Below are positions 1 through 8,054 of a DNA stretch of 32,532 bases, piece by piece; the stretch's first letter is position 1; every line of letters starts with the position of its first letter. The stretch is from Pseudomonadota bacterium (GTDB lineage: Bacteria; Desulfobacterota; Desulfobacteria; Desulfobacterales; Desulfatibacillaceae), in NCBI GenBank assembly GCA_018829095.1, contig JAHJUF010000050.1, forward strand, positions 1 through 32,532, read 5' to 3'. The position numbers and the translations under genes were made by a program. A model generated the notes under the pieces. That model did not search any database. It was not told the DNA's origin and saw nothing but the letters and a program-made list of their open reading frames with translations.

Positions 1-112
1 AAGGACTGGTTCACGAAATCCTCCAAAATGGATCATGGCCCTGCCTGGCCGGATGCCCCGGACCGGGGACGAGGAGTGGGCCGGGAGGGAAGGCGGCGGA
101 CGATTTTCTCGC

Positions 113-511
113 TCAGGAATCCAGGGGCTGCTCCGGAAGGGAGGAACGGGCCAGGAGCTTCCCGAGCATCTCCATGTTTTCCTCGGAAAGCCCCTCGAAC
201 TTCAAGCCGCAGCGGCGCATGGTGGGTTTTTCCACCTGACTACCGACTCCACACACTTCCTCGTCATGGATGATGCGGCAGGGCACCTTGAGCAGGTAAA
301 AACTCTCTCCGGGAAGAAAAATATCGACCTCCACCTCTGCACCGATCCAACTGGCCGAATCCTCCCCGGCAGCGGGCAGGTACTGGAAGAGGAGACCCTG
401 GAAGCTGATATTCCGGATCCTTCCCAGGAGGCCGTAATCCGGCCGCACGGCCGCGACGGTTTCCCGGGGCGGCATGTGGCGGGGATGGTTTCTCCGCTCG
501 GCAAGGGCCAT
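113..511 (-). CDS. PilZ domain protein (putative c-di-GMP effector)
   Basis: A 132-residue protein with the two halves of the PilZ signature. RNHPR (RxxxR) lies at residues 7-11 and NISFQG (N/DxSxxG) follows about 25 residues later. A beta-rich body ends in RRCGLKFEGLSEE, the usual close of a PilZ barrel. PilZ domains bind cyclic di-GMP, so a role as a cytoplasmic effector is inferred from the family. There is no fused output domain, so it would have to act through a partner. It is the last gene before the window edge, 45 nt downstream of a second PilZ gene, and the two look co-transcribed. The Shine-Dalgarno sequence is weak (an AGAG-like tract). The partner and the process controlled cannot be read from the sequence. 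Confidence 0.75.
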   Translation of the reverse strand: MALAERRNHPRHMPPRETVAAVRPDYGLLGRIRNISFQGLLFQYLPAAGEDSASWIGAEVEVDIFLPGESFYLLKVPCRIIHDEEVCGVGSQVEKPTMRRCGLKFEGLSEENMEMLGKLLARSSLPEQPLDS

Positions 512-556
512 AAATTCTCTTTTCGGGTGAAGGGACGCCCGGAAAACGACAGATTC

Positions 557-991
557 CTAGGCCGTGGTCATGGAATGCTCTCCCCCTGCATGATCCTGGC
601 AAAGGGAAATGAACTCCTCCAGGGTGCGGGCATCTTCCCCTTCCAGCCGCTTGAACTGGATGGCGCAAAGACGGATGTTCAAGGTGGACGTGAAGAAGGA
701 CTCGCTGGAACGGGCCATCCGCTTGTCCCGGATCATGCAGCAGGGAAGCCTGCGCAGGGCCACCTTCCGGTCCGCGGTGAAGATGTCGATCTCTCCGTCG
801 AAATCCCCCTGGAGAGGTTCGGAGAAGGCATCCAGCACGTACTCAAAAGCCAAACCCCCCTTGCTCACGTCCCGGATAACACCCACCTTCTCCGGGAGGC
901 TGCGCAAGGCGGCGAAGCTCCCTTCAGGTGCCTGAAACCGGGAGAATTTTCTTCTTTCCCCCTCGCCATGCATGCTGGTTGCCACGTCCAT
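557..991 (-). CDS. PilZ domain protein (putative c-di-GMP effector)
   Basis: A 144-residue protein with a PilZ signature: RKFSR (RxxxR) near residue 14 and DVSKGG (DxSxxG) near residue 41. A C-terminal stretch, IRLCAIQFKRLEGEDARTLEEF, matches the closing strand and helix of PilZ domains. It is a diverged paralogue of the next gene downstream, at 113-511. Both lie 70 nt or less from their upstream neighbours on the same strand. They may therefore sit at the 3' end of the paaK-liv transcript, although an AT-rich gap with a weak dyad (1019-1046) precedes this gene. The start is preceded by a G-rich tract. Binding of c-di-GMP is inferred from the motifs. Confidence 0.75.
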   Translation of the reverse strand: MDVATSMHGEGERRKFSRFQAPEGSFAALRSLPEKVGVIRDVSKGGLAFEYVLDAFSEPLQGDFDGEIDIFTADRKVALRRLPCCMIRDKRMARSSESFFTSTLNIRLCAIQFKRLEGEDARTLEEFISLCQDHAGGEHSMTTA

Positions 992-1061
992 TTTTCCCCC
1001 AAAAAATCTTTGTCGTTAGCTTTTGCCATTTTCCCGGAGCAAAAGCAAGGCTTCGGTCCCC

Positions 1062-1493
1062 TCACCAGGCCTGAAGGTCTGTTCCTTCCATGAGAGGCAG
1101 GCCCGCCTTTTCGATGACCTCCAACCCCTTTTCCATGGGGTCGAAGCGGAAGATCATCACCGCCCTGCCGCCCCGGGGGCTGGCATAGGCGTACATGTAT
1201 TCGATGTTCACTCCAGCGTCGTCCATAAGGTCCAGGACGGCAAGCAGTCCGCCGGGACGGTCCTCCAACTCAACGGCCGCCACCTCGGTCCTGCGAACGG
1301 TGAACCCGTTGTCCTTGAGCACCGTCCTGGCTTTTTCAGGGTCATTGACGATGAGCCGCAACACCCCGAAATCCGAGGTGTCGGCCAGGGAAAGAGCCCG
1401 GATGTTGATGGACGCATCGGCCAAAATCCTGGCCATCTCGGCCAAGCGGCCCGCCTTGTTTTCCAGAAAAACGGAAATCTGTTCAGCCATCAT
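1062..1493 (-). CDS. Tandem ACT domain amino-acid-binding protein (copy 2)
   Basis: A 143-residue protein made of two ACT domains and nothing else. The first opens with ISVFLENKAGRLAEMARIL and the second with VELEDRPGGLLAVLDLM; both carry the G-R/G-L turn that forms the ligand site. ACT domains bind amino acids and usually act allosterically, so this is probably a small sensor or regulator of an aromatic or branched-chain amino acid process. It is clearly paralogous to the ACT protein at 7581-8012: the first 45 residues are nearly identical and the rest is similar. It follows a PaaK-like gene by 60 nt and has a strong AAGGAGG ribosome binding site. What it regulates is not visible. Confidence 0.85.
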   Translation of the reverse strand: MMAEQISVFLENKAGRLAEMARILADASINIRALSLADTSDFGVLRLIVNDPEKARTVLKDNGFTVRRTEVAAVELEDRPGGLLAVLDLMDDAGVNIEYMYAYASPRGGRAVMIFRFDPMEKGLEVIEKAGLPLMEGTDLQAW

Positions 1494-1553
1494 GGAGGTC
1501 CTCCTTGAAAGCTCATTTTCCGTGGCCCGGCATGTGCGCTCGGTGCCTCCGGG

Positions 1554-2849
1554 TCAGAGGGCTTCAGGCATCCATTTCTGGTTTTCCGGGCCCATCTGGG
1601 TGGTCTCCTTCAACCGGACCGAAACCGGCACGCCCAGCTCCTGGGAAAGGGCCGCAGACACAGCCTGGACCCTGCCCTCCAGAATCTTGACCTCATCGGA
1701 GAAGACGTCGTTGTCCACTCCCAGCCACACTTCCAGCCCGCTCGCCGTCTCCCCCCGGACCGGCCGGAACCGAAAATGCCTGGGAACGAGGGACAAAACC
1801 CGGCTCATGTGGGACAGGATCTGGTCCTGATGCACCTTGACGCCCCGGATGAGAACGGTATCGTCGAGGCGGCCCGGAAGCCACTGGACCCGCCGGAGGG
1901 TACGCCCGCAGGGACAGGGCTCGGGGATGAGACGCATGCGGTCGCCAGTCCGGAACCGGATCAAGGGAAAAGCCCGGGTGGTCAGGGTGGTGAGGGTCAG
2001 CTCTCCCTCCTCTCCCTCGGGTACCGGCGTACCGCTGGCCGGGTCCACGATCTCGGCCAGAAAATGATCCTCGGAAAGGTGCAGGCCATGGTGCTCCTCG
2101 CACTCGAAGGCCAGCCCAGGTCCCGGGACCTCGGAAAGCCCGTAATGGGACCAGGCGGTGAGGTGTAGCCCTTCCTCCAGGGCCTGCCTCGTTTCAGGGG
2201 TGAGGGGCTCCCCGGCCAGGACCAGGGTGCGCAGGGCCAGTTCGTTGGGATTCACTCCCGAGGCCAAAAGGGTGTTCATCAATTGCACGGCAAAGGTCGG
2301 CGTGGTGGACAGGACGCTGGTCTTGTAGTCCGCCAGGATCATGCGCTGCTTTTCCATGGACAGGGACGTCAGAGGGATGACGGAGGCCCCCAAGGCCTCG
2401 GCCGCGTCCTTGTAATCCCGGCCCCAGTTGGCCAGGCCCGGGTCCAGGCAAATTTGGAGGATGTCCGAGGCCCCTAGGCCAGCCGTGGAGAGGGCCCGGG
2501 TGGCGATCTCCCGCCAGATGACCAAATCCTGCCGGGTGTAGCCCGAAACGACCGGATGCACTCCCAGACCGGGAGCCGTATGAATGCGCACGATGTCCCG
2601 GAGGGGAACGGCGAACAGGCCGTAGGGATAATGCTCTGCCAGGTCCTTGCGATAGGTGAAGGGCAGCCGCCCGATGCTATCCAGGCTTTCCACGGACGAT
2701 GGCTCGGCCCGGTTTTCCATGAACCGGTTCTTGTAGAAGGGAACGGTGCCGTGGGCCCGGTTGATGGTGGCCTGTAGAAGTTCCAGCTGCCTCTGGAGCC
2801 GTTGGGCCGGGTCCATGTACTGGCCGGTCTTGACATCCGTTTCCAGCAT
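1554..2849 (-). CDS. PaaK-like adenylate-forming protein with degenerate ATP-binding loop
   Basis: A 431-residue member of the phenylacetate-CoA ligase family, aligning end to end with the PaaK at 8055-9356. Shared features are VPFYKNRF near the N-terminus, YGLSEVPGPGLAFEC with EDHFLAEI in the middle, and GRLDDTVLIRGVKVH near the C-terminus. The P-loop (A3) motif, SSGTTGQP in the other copy, reads APGLGVHP here at the same alignment position, so the Ser/Thr/Gly phosphate loop is lost. A Lys near the C-terminus (ENQKWMP) still aligns with the catalytic Lys of PaaK (SEGKAQR). The reading frame stays open far upstream inside livF, but the family match begins at the ATG at 2849. That ATG overlaps the livF stop codon as TGATG, indicating translational coupling. 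It may be inactive, regulatory, or an altered enzyme. Confidence 0.8.
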   Translation of the reverse strand: MLETDVKTGQYMDPAQRLQRQLELLQATINRAHGTVPFYKNRFMENRAEPSSVESLDSIGRLPFTYRKDLAEHYPYGLFAVPLRDIVRIHTAPGLGVHPVVSGYTRQDLVIWREIATRALSTAGLGASDILQICLDPGLANWGRDYKDAAEALGASVIPLTSLSMEKQRMILADYKTSVLSTTPTFAVQLMNTLLASGVNPNELALRTLVLAGEPLTPETRQALEEGLHLTAWSHYGLSEVPGPGLAFECEEHHGLHLSEDHFLAEIVDPASGTPVPEGEEGELTLTTLTTRAFPLIRFRTGDRMRLIPEPCPCGRTLRRVQWLPGRLDDTVLIRGVKVHQDQILSHMSRVLSLVPRHFRFRPVRGETASGLEVWLGVDNDVFSDEVKILEGRVQAVSAALSQELGVPVSVRLKETTQMGPENQKWMPEAL

Positions 2850-3592
2850 CACTCCCTCCCATCCGTGAACTGGCTGTAGTCCTTGCCCAAATAAGCCCGT
2901 TTCACTTCCTCGTCCTCCAGAAGCTCGGCCGCCCCGGCGGTGAGCACCATGCGCCCCGTTTCCAAAACATATCCCCGCTCCGCGATAGCCAGGGCCGCCT
3001 GGGCGTTCTGCTCCACCACCAGGATGGTGAGACCCTGGCTCCGGAGTTGGGCCAGGGTCTTGAATATCTGCTTCACCACCAGGGGAGCGAGCCCCATGGA
3101 GGGTTCGTCCAGAAGGAGAAGCCGGGGCCGGGCCATGAGGGCCCGGGCGATGGATAGCATCTGCTGCTCCCCGCCGGAAAGGGTTCCTGCGGCCTGTTTG
3201 GACCGTTCGGCCAGCACCGGAAACATGACGAACATGCGGTCCAAGTCCTGGCGGATGCCGAAATGATCCCGCTGGCGATAGCGCAGGTAAGCGCCCAGGC
3301 GGAGGTTGTCCATGACAGACAGGGGGCCGAAGATCAGACGCCCTTCGGGGACCATGCTGATGCCCCGGGCCACGATGGGCGGAGGGGCCAACCCCTTGAG
3401 GGATTCCCCCTTGAAAAGGATCTCCCCTTCCCATCCGGGAAGAAGCCCGCACACAGCCTGCAAAAGGGTGCTCTTGCCGGACCCGTTGGCCCCGATGAGG
3501 GCCACCAGCTCCCCTTCGGCCACCGACAGGGTGACACTGGAAAGGGCCTGGATTTTGCCGTAATAGCACTTCAGATTGCGGATTTCCAGCAT
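2849..3592 (-). CDS. livF: Branched-chain-type amino acid ABC transporter, ATP-binding protein LivF
   Basis: A 247-residue ABC ATPase of the LivF class. It has Walker A GANGSGKST (residues 34-42), signature LSGGEQQ (138-144) and Walker B LLLLDEP (158-164), followed by the switch His region near VVEQNAQ. LivF pairs with LivG to power import through LivH-LivM. An upstream ATG in the same frame at 3688 would add 32 residues unlike the family, so the start at 3592 (MLEIRN) is preferred. It gives the usual LivF length. The gene lies 55 nt after livG and overlaps the PaaK-like gene by one base. This uptake family carries hydrophobic amino acids and, in some members, other organic acids. The substrate here is inferred from the paaK neighbours to be an aromatic compound. 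Confidence 0.92.
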   Translation of the reverse strand: MLEIRNLKCYYGKIQALSSVTLSVAEGELVALIGANGSGKSTLLQAVCGLLPGWEGEILFKGESLKGLAPPPIVARGISMVPEGRLIFGPLSVMDNLRLGAYLRYRQRDHFGIRQDLDRMFVMFPVLAERSKQAAGTLSGGEQQMLSIARALMARPRLLLLDEPSMGLAPLVVKQIFKTLAQLRSQGLTILVVEQNAQAALAIAERGYVLETGRMVLTAGAAELLEDEEVKRAYLGKDYSQFTDGRE

Positions 3593-3647
3593 GGCCCGCC
3601 CATGGGGAAGGAAGGGAAAACCGTCTCTCCCCTCCCCTGTTCCGTTT

Positions 3648-4436
3648 CTATTCCCCCTGGCCCAGGTAGGCAGCCAGGACCTTTTCATCCGCCTGGATTT
3701 CCCTGGGCGTGCCCTCGGCGATCTTTCTGCCCTGGTCCAGGACCACGATGCGATCGGAGATCTCCATGGTGAGGCTCATGTCGTGCTCCACCAGGAGCAG
3801 AGTCACGCCCCGGGTCCGTATCTGGCGAAGTAGAACCCCAAGGTCGCGCGTCTCCCGGGCGTTCAGCCCGGCGGCCGGCTCGTCCAAGAGCAGAAGCCGG
3901 GGCCGGGACGCCAGGGCCCGGGCGATCTCCACCAGGCGTTGCCAGCCAAAGGGCAGATCCCCGGCCTGGCTTTCCGCCATCTTTTCCAATCCCACGAACT
4001 TCAGCCAGTCCAGGGCCGTGCCCCGGGCCTGCTCCTCTTCCCGCCGGACCCAGGGCCACTTGGCCAGGGCCCCGAAAAAACCGCACCGGGTGCGCACGTG
4101 GAGGCCCACCATGACGTTTTCCAGCACGGACATGCCCGTGAAAAGCTCCACGTTCTGGAAGGTCCGGGCGATACCAGCGGCTACCCGTTCGTACACCTCG
4201 AGACGCCCCACGTCCCGGCCCTCGAAAAGGACGCTGCCATCGTCGGCCGGGTATATTCCGGTGATCAGGTTGAACAGGGTGGTCTTTCCGGCACCGTTGG
4301 GCCCGATCAAGGCATGGATGTGCCCGGAGGCCACGGAAAAGGAAACCTCCTGCGCTGCCCGGACTCCCCCGAAGGACTTGCTGACCCTGTCCAGTTCAAG
4401 AACCGGAGCCGGTTTTTCCTCTTCTTGCGCGTTCAT
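3648..4436 (-). CDS. livG: Branched-chain-type amino acid ABC transporter, ATP-binding protein LivG
   Basis: A 262-residue ABC ATPase. Walker A GPNGAGKT is at residues 45-52, a signature region reads LPFGWQRLVEIARAL, and Walker B is LLLLDEPAAGLN, the long form typical of LivG. The first Gln-Gln of the usual LPYGQQR signature is replaced by Gly-Trp (FGWQ), a mild variation. Its start overlaps the end of livM by 41 nt. No better internal start exists, so the overlap is accepted. It is expected to form the cytoplasmic ATPase heterodimer with LivF. Confidence 0.92.
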   Translation of the reverse strand: MNAQEEEKPAPVLELDRVSKSFGGVRAAQEVSFSVASGHIHALIGPNGAGKTTLFNLITGIYPADDGSVLFEGRDVGRLEVYERVAAGIARTFQNVELFTGMSVLENVMVGLHVRTRCGFFGALAKWPWVRREEEQARGTALDWLKFVGLEKMAESQAGDLPFGWQRLVEIARALASRPRLLLLDEPAAGLNARETRDLGVLLRQIRTRGVTLLLVEHDMSLTMEISDRIVVLDQGRKIAEGTPREIQADEKVLAAYLGQGE

Positions 4437-5358
4437 AAAGATCCAACATGCCCCGGGTCAGGCCCTGGGGAAAGAAAATCATCACCACCACGAGAATGAG
4501 TCCGTACACCAGCACCTCATACTCGGAAAACACATGGAGCCACTCGGGCAGCATGGTCAGGAGAGAAGCGCCGAACAGGGATCCCCATATACTGGCCATG
4601 CCGCCGATGACCACCATGGCCACGATGCGCACGGAAACCAGAAAGCCAAAGGAACTGGGGCTGACAAAGGTGACCATGTGGGCATAGAGAAACCCCGCCA
4701 ATCCAGCCAGAACCCCGGCGAACACGAAAACCTGGAGCTTGGCGCGGGCCGTGTCCACGCCCACGGCCGCAGCGGCCTGCTCGGAAAAATGGATGGCCCT
4801 AAGCGCCCTTCCCACCCGGGAGTGTACTAGGCGCTGGCACATGGCAAAGCTCACCAGGACCACGCCCCAGACCACGAACATGTAGGGCCTTCCTCCGGGA
4901 ATCTCCAGGGGGCCCAGGGACAGGGTGGGAATACCCGGCAGCCCCGATGGCCCCCCTGTGAGGGAGGACCATTCCCGGAAAAGGACGTGAACGATCATGC
5001 CCACTCCCAGGGTGCCCATGCCCAGGTAGTAGCCGTGGAGCTTCAAGGTGGGGCGGCCCACCAGCCAGGCCACCAGCCCGCTCACCAACAGGGCGCACGG
5101 CAGGGTGACCAAAGGCGGCCAGCCCAAATGGACCCCCAGGATTCCCGTGGTGTAGGCCCCCAGGCCGTAAAAGGCCGCGTGACCGAGGGAAATCTGCCCG
5201 GCGTAGCCCATGAGCATGTTCAGGCCCACGGCCAGGAGGGTGTTGATGCCGATGAAGGTGAGGAGTTGGAAATAGTAGTAGTTATCCACCCAAAGCCCCA
5301 CGGCCAGGATGGCGGAGCCTACCAGGAGATAACCGATGACGTTGGCGAGTACTCGCAT
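4396..5358 (-). CDS. livM: Branched-chain-type amino acid ABC transporter, permease LivM
   Basis: A 320-residue, strongly hydrophobic inner-membrane protein. It carries the LivM/LivH family core GLNMLMGYAGQISLGHAAFYGLGAY near residues 45-70 and the later RIVAMVVIGGMASIWGSLFGA segment. These are hallmarks of the branched-chain amino acid permease family (about 8-10 membrane spans). LivM pairs with LivH to form the channel. It lies 48 nt downstream of livH and overlaps livG. The charged C-terminal tail (YERARRGKTGSGS) is cytoplasmic by family topology. Confidence 0.92.
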   Translation of the reverse strand: MRVLANVIGYLLVGSAILAVGLWVDNYYYFQLLTFIGINTLLAVGLNMLMGYAGQISLGHAAFYGLGAYTTGILGVHLGWPPLVTLPCALLVSGLVAWLVGRPTLKLHGYYLGMGTLGVGMIVHVLFREWSSLTGGPSGLPGIPTLSLGPLEIPGGRPYMFVVWGVVLVSFAMCQRLVHSRVGRALRAIHFSEQAAAAVGVDTARAKLQVFVFAGVLAGLAGFLYAHMVTFVSPSSFGFLVSVRIVAMVVIGGMASIWGSLFGASLLTMLPEWLHVFSEYEVLVYGLILVVVMIFFPQGLTRGMLDLYERARRGKTGSGS

Positions 5359-5406
5359 GGAACGATTCCGTCCGGGCCAGGGGCCGGGGCGGGGGGCGTC
5401 CTTTCG

Positions 5407-6282
5407 TCAGAAACGCTGGGTGGAGGCCTTGCCCAGAATGCCGGTGGGTCGGGCGTAAAGGATGAGCAGGAGCAGGAAAAAAGCGATGGCGTCCCGCAGG
5501 CTCGATGAGGCATATCCCACCCCCATGGCCTCCAGGATACCCAGGAGCACGCCCCCCACCACCGCGCCCCAGAAGTTCCCCAGTCCCCCAAGCATGGCCG
5601 CACAGAAACCCTTGAGGCCCAGCATGGTGCCCATGTCGTATGAGGACATGGTGATGGGCGCAATGATAACTCCGGCCACGGCCCCCAATCCGGCGGAAAG
5701 GCCCCAGGCCAGCAAGGCGATCTTCTGAGTGCCCACCCCCAGGAGGGATGCCGCGCGCTTGTTGATGGCGCAGGCCTGCATGGCCTTGCCCGTCAGGGTC
5801 CGGTGGTAGAAAAGGTTCAGGCCCACCACCAGGAGCACCACGATGCCCAGGATCCAGAGACTCTGGGGCAGCAGGTAGGCTCCGCCGATCTCGATGGCCT
5901 GGGTTTTGGAAAAAGCCGGCACGCTGTAGGCGTCCTTGCCCCAGATGAGCATGGCCACGCCCCGGAGGAAGATGGACGCCCCCACTGTGATGAGCACCAG
6001 CAGGATGGGACTCGGCTTCCGCACGGTGCGGATGGCCACCCGTTCGAAAACCATGCCAAAGGCGGCCACCAAAAGCACGGTCAGGGGGAACGCGGCCCAT
6101 AGGGGAAGATGGGCCTGGGACCACAGGGTCACCAGGACCAGAGCCCCCAGCATGACGAACTCGCCCTGGGCGAAGTTGATGAGATCCGTGGCCGAGTACA
6201 GGGTGGAGAACCCCAGGGCGATGACTGCGTAGATGGCCCCGTTGGTGACCCCGGAAAACAGGTATTGCAAGAACTCCTGCAT
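5407..6282 (-). CDS. livH: Branched-chain-type amino acid ABC transporter, permease LivH
   Basis: A 291-residue integral membrane protein. Its N-terminus GVTNGAIYAVIALGFSTLYSATDLINFAQGEFVMLGA is the classic LivH opening, and a conserved GLKGFCAAMLGGLGNFWGAVVGG segment lies near the C-terminus. It forms the permease heterodimer with LivM. It is separated from livK by 106 nt that contain a strong hairpin (6332-6365). Fewer transcripts may therefore reach this gene than livK. Confidence 0.92.
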   Translation of the reverse strand: MQEFLQYLFSGVTNGAIYAVIALGFSTLYSATDLINFAQGEFVMLGALVLVTLWSQAHLPLWAAFPLTVLLVAAFGMVFERVAIRTVRKPSPILLVLITVGASIFLRGVAMLIWGKDAYSVPAFSKTQAIEIGGAYLLPQSLWILGIVVLLVVGLNLFYHRTLTGKAMQACAINKRAASLLGVGTQKIALLAWGLSAGLGAVAGVIIAPITMSSYDMGTMLGLKGFCAAMLGGLGNFWGAVVGGVLLGILEAMGVGYASSSLRDAIAFFLLLLILYARPTGILGKASTQRF

Positions 6283-6324
6283 GGATCCGGACTTTCCGCG
6301 CCGGGCTCCTTTTCAGGACCGCCG

Positions 6325-6365
6325 AAAAAGGCCCCGCCGGGTCCGAAACGAAGGACCCGGCGGGG
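6325..6365 (-). terminator. Intra-operon hairpin with short T tract between livK and livH
   Basis: On the minus strand, CCCCGCCGGGTCC (6365-6353) and GGACCCGGCGGGG (6344-6332) form a perfect 13-bp stem with an 8-nt loop. The stem is followed by CC and then five T. It lies just after the livK stop codon. The T tract is short and offset by two C, so it probably acts as a partial terminator or 3'-end stabiliser. That would let the abundant binding protein be made in excess of the membrane parts. The effect is inferred; the hairpin is directly visible. Confidence 0.7.
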
Positions 6366-6388
6366 AATGGACAAAAAAAGGCTTGGAA

Positions 6389-7549
6389 TCAGTCAACCAG
6401 TGCCCAGGTGCCGTTCTGAATCTTGATCATGACAAAGGAATCACTACCAAGGCCATTGTGCTCCACGGCGGAAAAGTTGAAGGTGCCGGAAACGCCAACA
6501 AGGCCCTTCATGTTCTCGATGCGGTCCCTCAACACGGCTTTGTCCCCGTTGGTTCCGCAAAGGGCCTGGGTGATGATGTTCATGCCGTCCCAGGCATAGC
6601 CGCCGAAACCGGATACGCCGGAGCCATACTTGGCATTGAAGCGGTCGATGTAGTCCATGAGCACGGGCTTCTGGTGCTGGCCATCGGGCAGAAGGCCGGC
6701 CACCGCGATCTTGCCCGAGGGAAGCATGATGCCCTCACAAGCGTCCCCGGCCAGCTGGATGAACTTGGGGGAAGCCACGCCGTGGCTCATGTACAGGGGG
6801 ATATTCAACTGAAGCTGCTGGGCGTTCCTGGCCACGATGGCGGGCCCGGGGTTGGTGCCCCAGCACACGATGGCGTCGGGCTTGGCCAAGCGCATCTTGG
6901 TGAGCTGGGCCGTCATGTCCGGGTCCGTCTTGCCGTAGCTCTCCTCAGCCACCACGGTGATGCCGTAGGCTGCGGCCTGCTCCAGGAGCTGCTCCTTGCC
7001 GCTCTGGCCGAAACCGTCATCCACGCACAGAAGGCCCACCTTCTTGATGCCCTGGGTCTTCATGTAGGCGTAGATTGTGGCCACGGCCTGGATGTCGCTC
7101 TGGGCGGTCTTGAACACGTAGGGCTTGACAGGCAGGGTGATCTTGTTGCCCGCCGCGCAGGAAATGAAGGGGATATTGGCTTTTTCCACCTCGGGAATCA
7201 CCGCCATGGTGGCCGGGGTGGTGCTGGGGCCGATGATGGCCAGCACCTTGTCGCTGTGGATGAGCTTGTTGGCGAAGGAGACCGCCTTGGTGGGGTCCGC
7301 CTCGGTGTCGTAGATAACGACTTCGAGTTGCTTGCCGTTGATCCCGCCGGCAGCGTTCACCATCTCGGCGAACATCTCCATGCTCTTCTTTTCCGGATCG
7401 CCCAGAAAGGATGCGGGGCCGGTGACCGAAAAGAGCCCACCGATCTTGTAGGTTTCCGCCGCCACAGCAGCGGGAGCCAACATCCAGCACACGGCCAGAA
7501 GGGCCAAGAGCACTCCCCCCACGATCTTCACCGATCTTGCTCTCTCCAT
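6389..7549 (-). CDS. livK: Periplasmic amino-acid/aryl-acid binding protein (LivK/LivJ family)
   Basis: A 386-residue substrate-binding protein of the Leu/Ile/Val-binding family. It has a signal peptide with Arg/Lys near the N-terminus, a hydrophobic core (IVGGVLLALLAVCWMLAP) and a probable AVA-A cleavage site. YKIGGLFSVTGPASFLGDP and INGKQLEVVIYDTEADPTKAV follow, the usual N-lobe start of this family. An ATG at 7603 would add 18 residues. The ATG at 7549 is chosen because AGGAGGAGG lies 5 nt upstream and the signal peptide then begins correctly. It delivers ligand to LivHMGF. The ligand is unknown. The neighbours suggest an aromatic amino acid or aryl acid, but this family also binds aliphatic amino acids. 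Confidence 0.9.
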   Translation of the reverse strand: MERARSVKIVGGVLLALLAVCWMLAPAAVAAETYKIGGLFSVTGPASFLGDPEKKSMEMFAEMVNAAGGINGKQLEVVIYDTEADPTKAVSFANKLIHSDKVLAIIGPSTTPATMAVIPEVEKANIPFISCAAGNKITLPVKPYVFKTAQSDIQAVATIYAYMKTQGIKKVGLLCVDDGFGQSGKEQLLEQAAAYGITVVAEESYGKTDPDMTAQLTKMRLAKPDAIVCWGTNPGPAIVARNAQQLQLNIPLYMSHGVASPKFIQLAGDACEGIMLPSGKIAVAGLLPDGQHQKPVLMDYIDRFNAKYGSGVSGFGGYAWDGMNIITQALCGTNGDKAVLRDRIENMKGLVGVSGTFNFSAVEHNGLGSDSFVMIKIQNGTWALVD

Positions 7550-7580
7550 GGGAACCTCCTCCTTTTCCGGTTGTCCGGAA

Positions 7581-8012
7581 TTACATGGTGTATAGGGTTT
7601 CACCCTTGATGACCGAAAAACCTTTTTCGGTGAGGGCGAGCACGGCCTGGTCCGTATTGTCGAAACGGAAGATCATGACCGCATTGTCCTGCTTCTGGCG
7701 CACGAACGCGTACATGTACTCCACGTTGATCTTGGAAGTCTGGAGAAACTCGAGAATTTCATGGAGCCCGCCCGGCCGGTCAGCCACTTCCACGGCCACC
7801 ACCCGGGTCTTGCGGACCGTGAAACCGGCGTCCTTCAGGGCGGAATCGGCCTTCCTGTTGTCATCCACGATAATGCGCAAGATGCCAAAATCCGAGGTGT
7901 CTGCCAAGGACAGGGCTCGGATGTTCACCCCGGCCTCGGCGAGCACCCGAGAGACTTCGGCGAGCCGGCCGGACTTATTTTCCAAAAAAACGGAGATTTG
8001 TTCCGCGAACAT
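7581..8012 (-). CDS. Tandem ACT domain amino-acid-binding protein (copy 1)
   Basis: A 143-residue, two-ACT-domain protein. ACT1 starts ISVFLENKSGRLAEVSRVL and ACT2 starts VEVADRPGGLHEILEFL. It matches the second copy at 1062-1493 closely over the first domain (NIRALSLADTSDFG is shared). It sits between paaK (42 nt upstream) and livK (31 nt downstream). The close paaK-ACT pairing, present twice in this operon, suggests it senses an amino acid related to the PaaK pathway and modulates the enzyme or the transporter. That role is inferred. Confidence 0.87.
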   Translation of the reverse strand: MFAEQISVFLENKSGRLAEVSRVLAEAGVNIRALSLADTSDFGILRIIVDDNRKADSALKDAGFTVRKTRVVAVEVADRPGGLHEILEFLQTSKINVEYMYAFVRQKQDNAVMIFRFDNTDQAVLALTEKGFSVIKGETLYTM

Positions 8013-8054
8013 GATGCCTCCCTTGCCTGGATGTTGCCGCCAGGCACCGGACGG

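Noticed and set aside
1019-1046. Terminator between the ACT gene and the PilZ genes
   Set aside because: GCTTTTGC/GCAAAAGC forms a weak AT-rich dyad, but the T tract follows only after about 13 nt, so it is not a convincing intrinsic terminator.
35-1093. Plus-strand open frame opposite the PilZ genes
   Set aside because: The minus-strand PilZ motifs are clear and the plus product shows no domain.
2850-3569. N-terminal extension of the PaaK-like frame upstream of 2849
   Set aside because: The extension lies inside livF in another frame and has low-complexity, Gly/Arg-rich sequence without family similarity. The TGATG overlap marks the true start.
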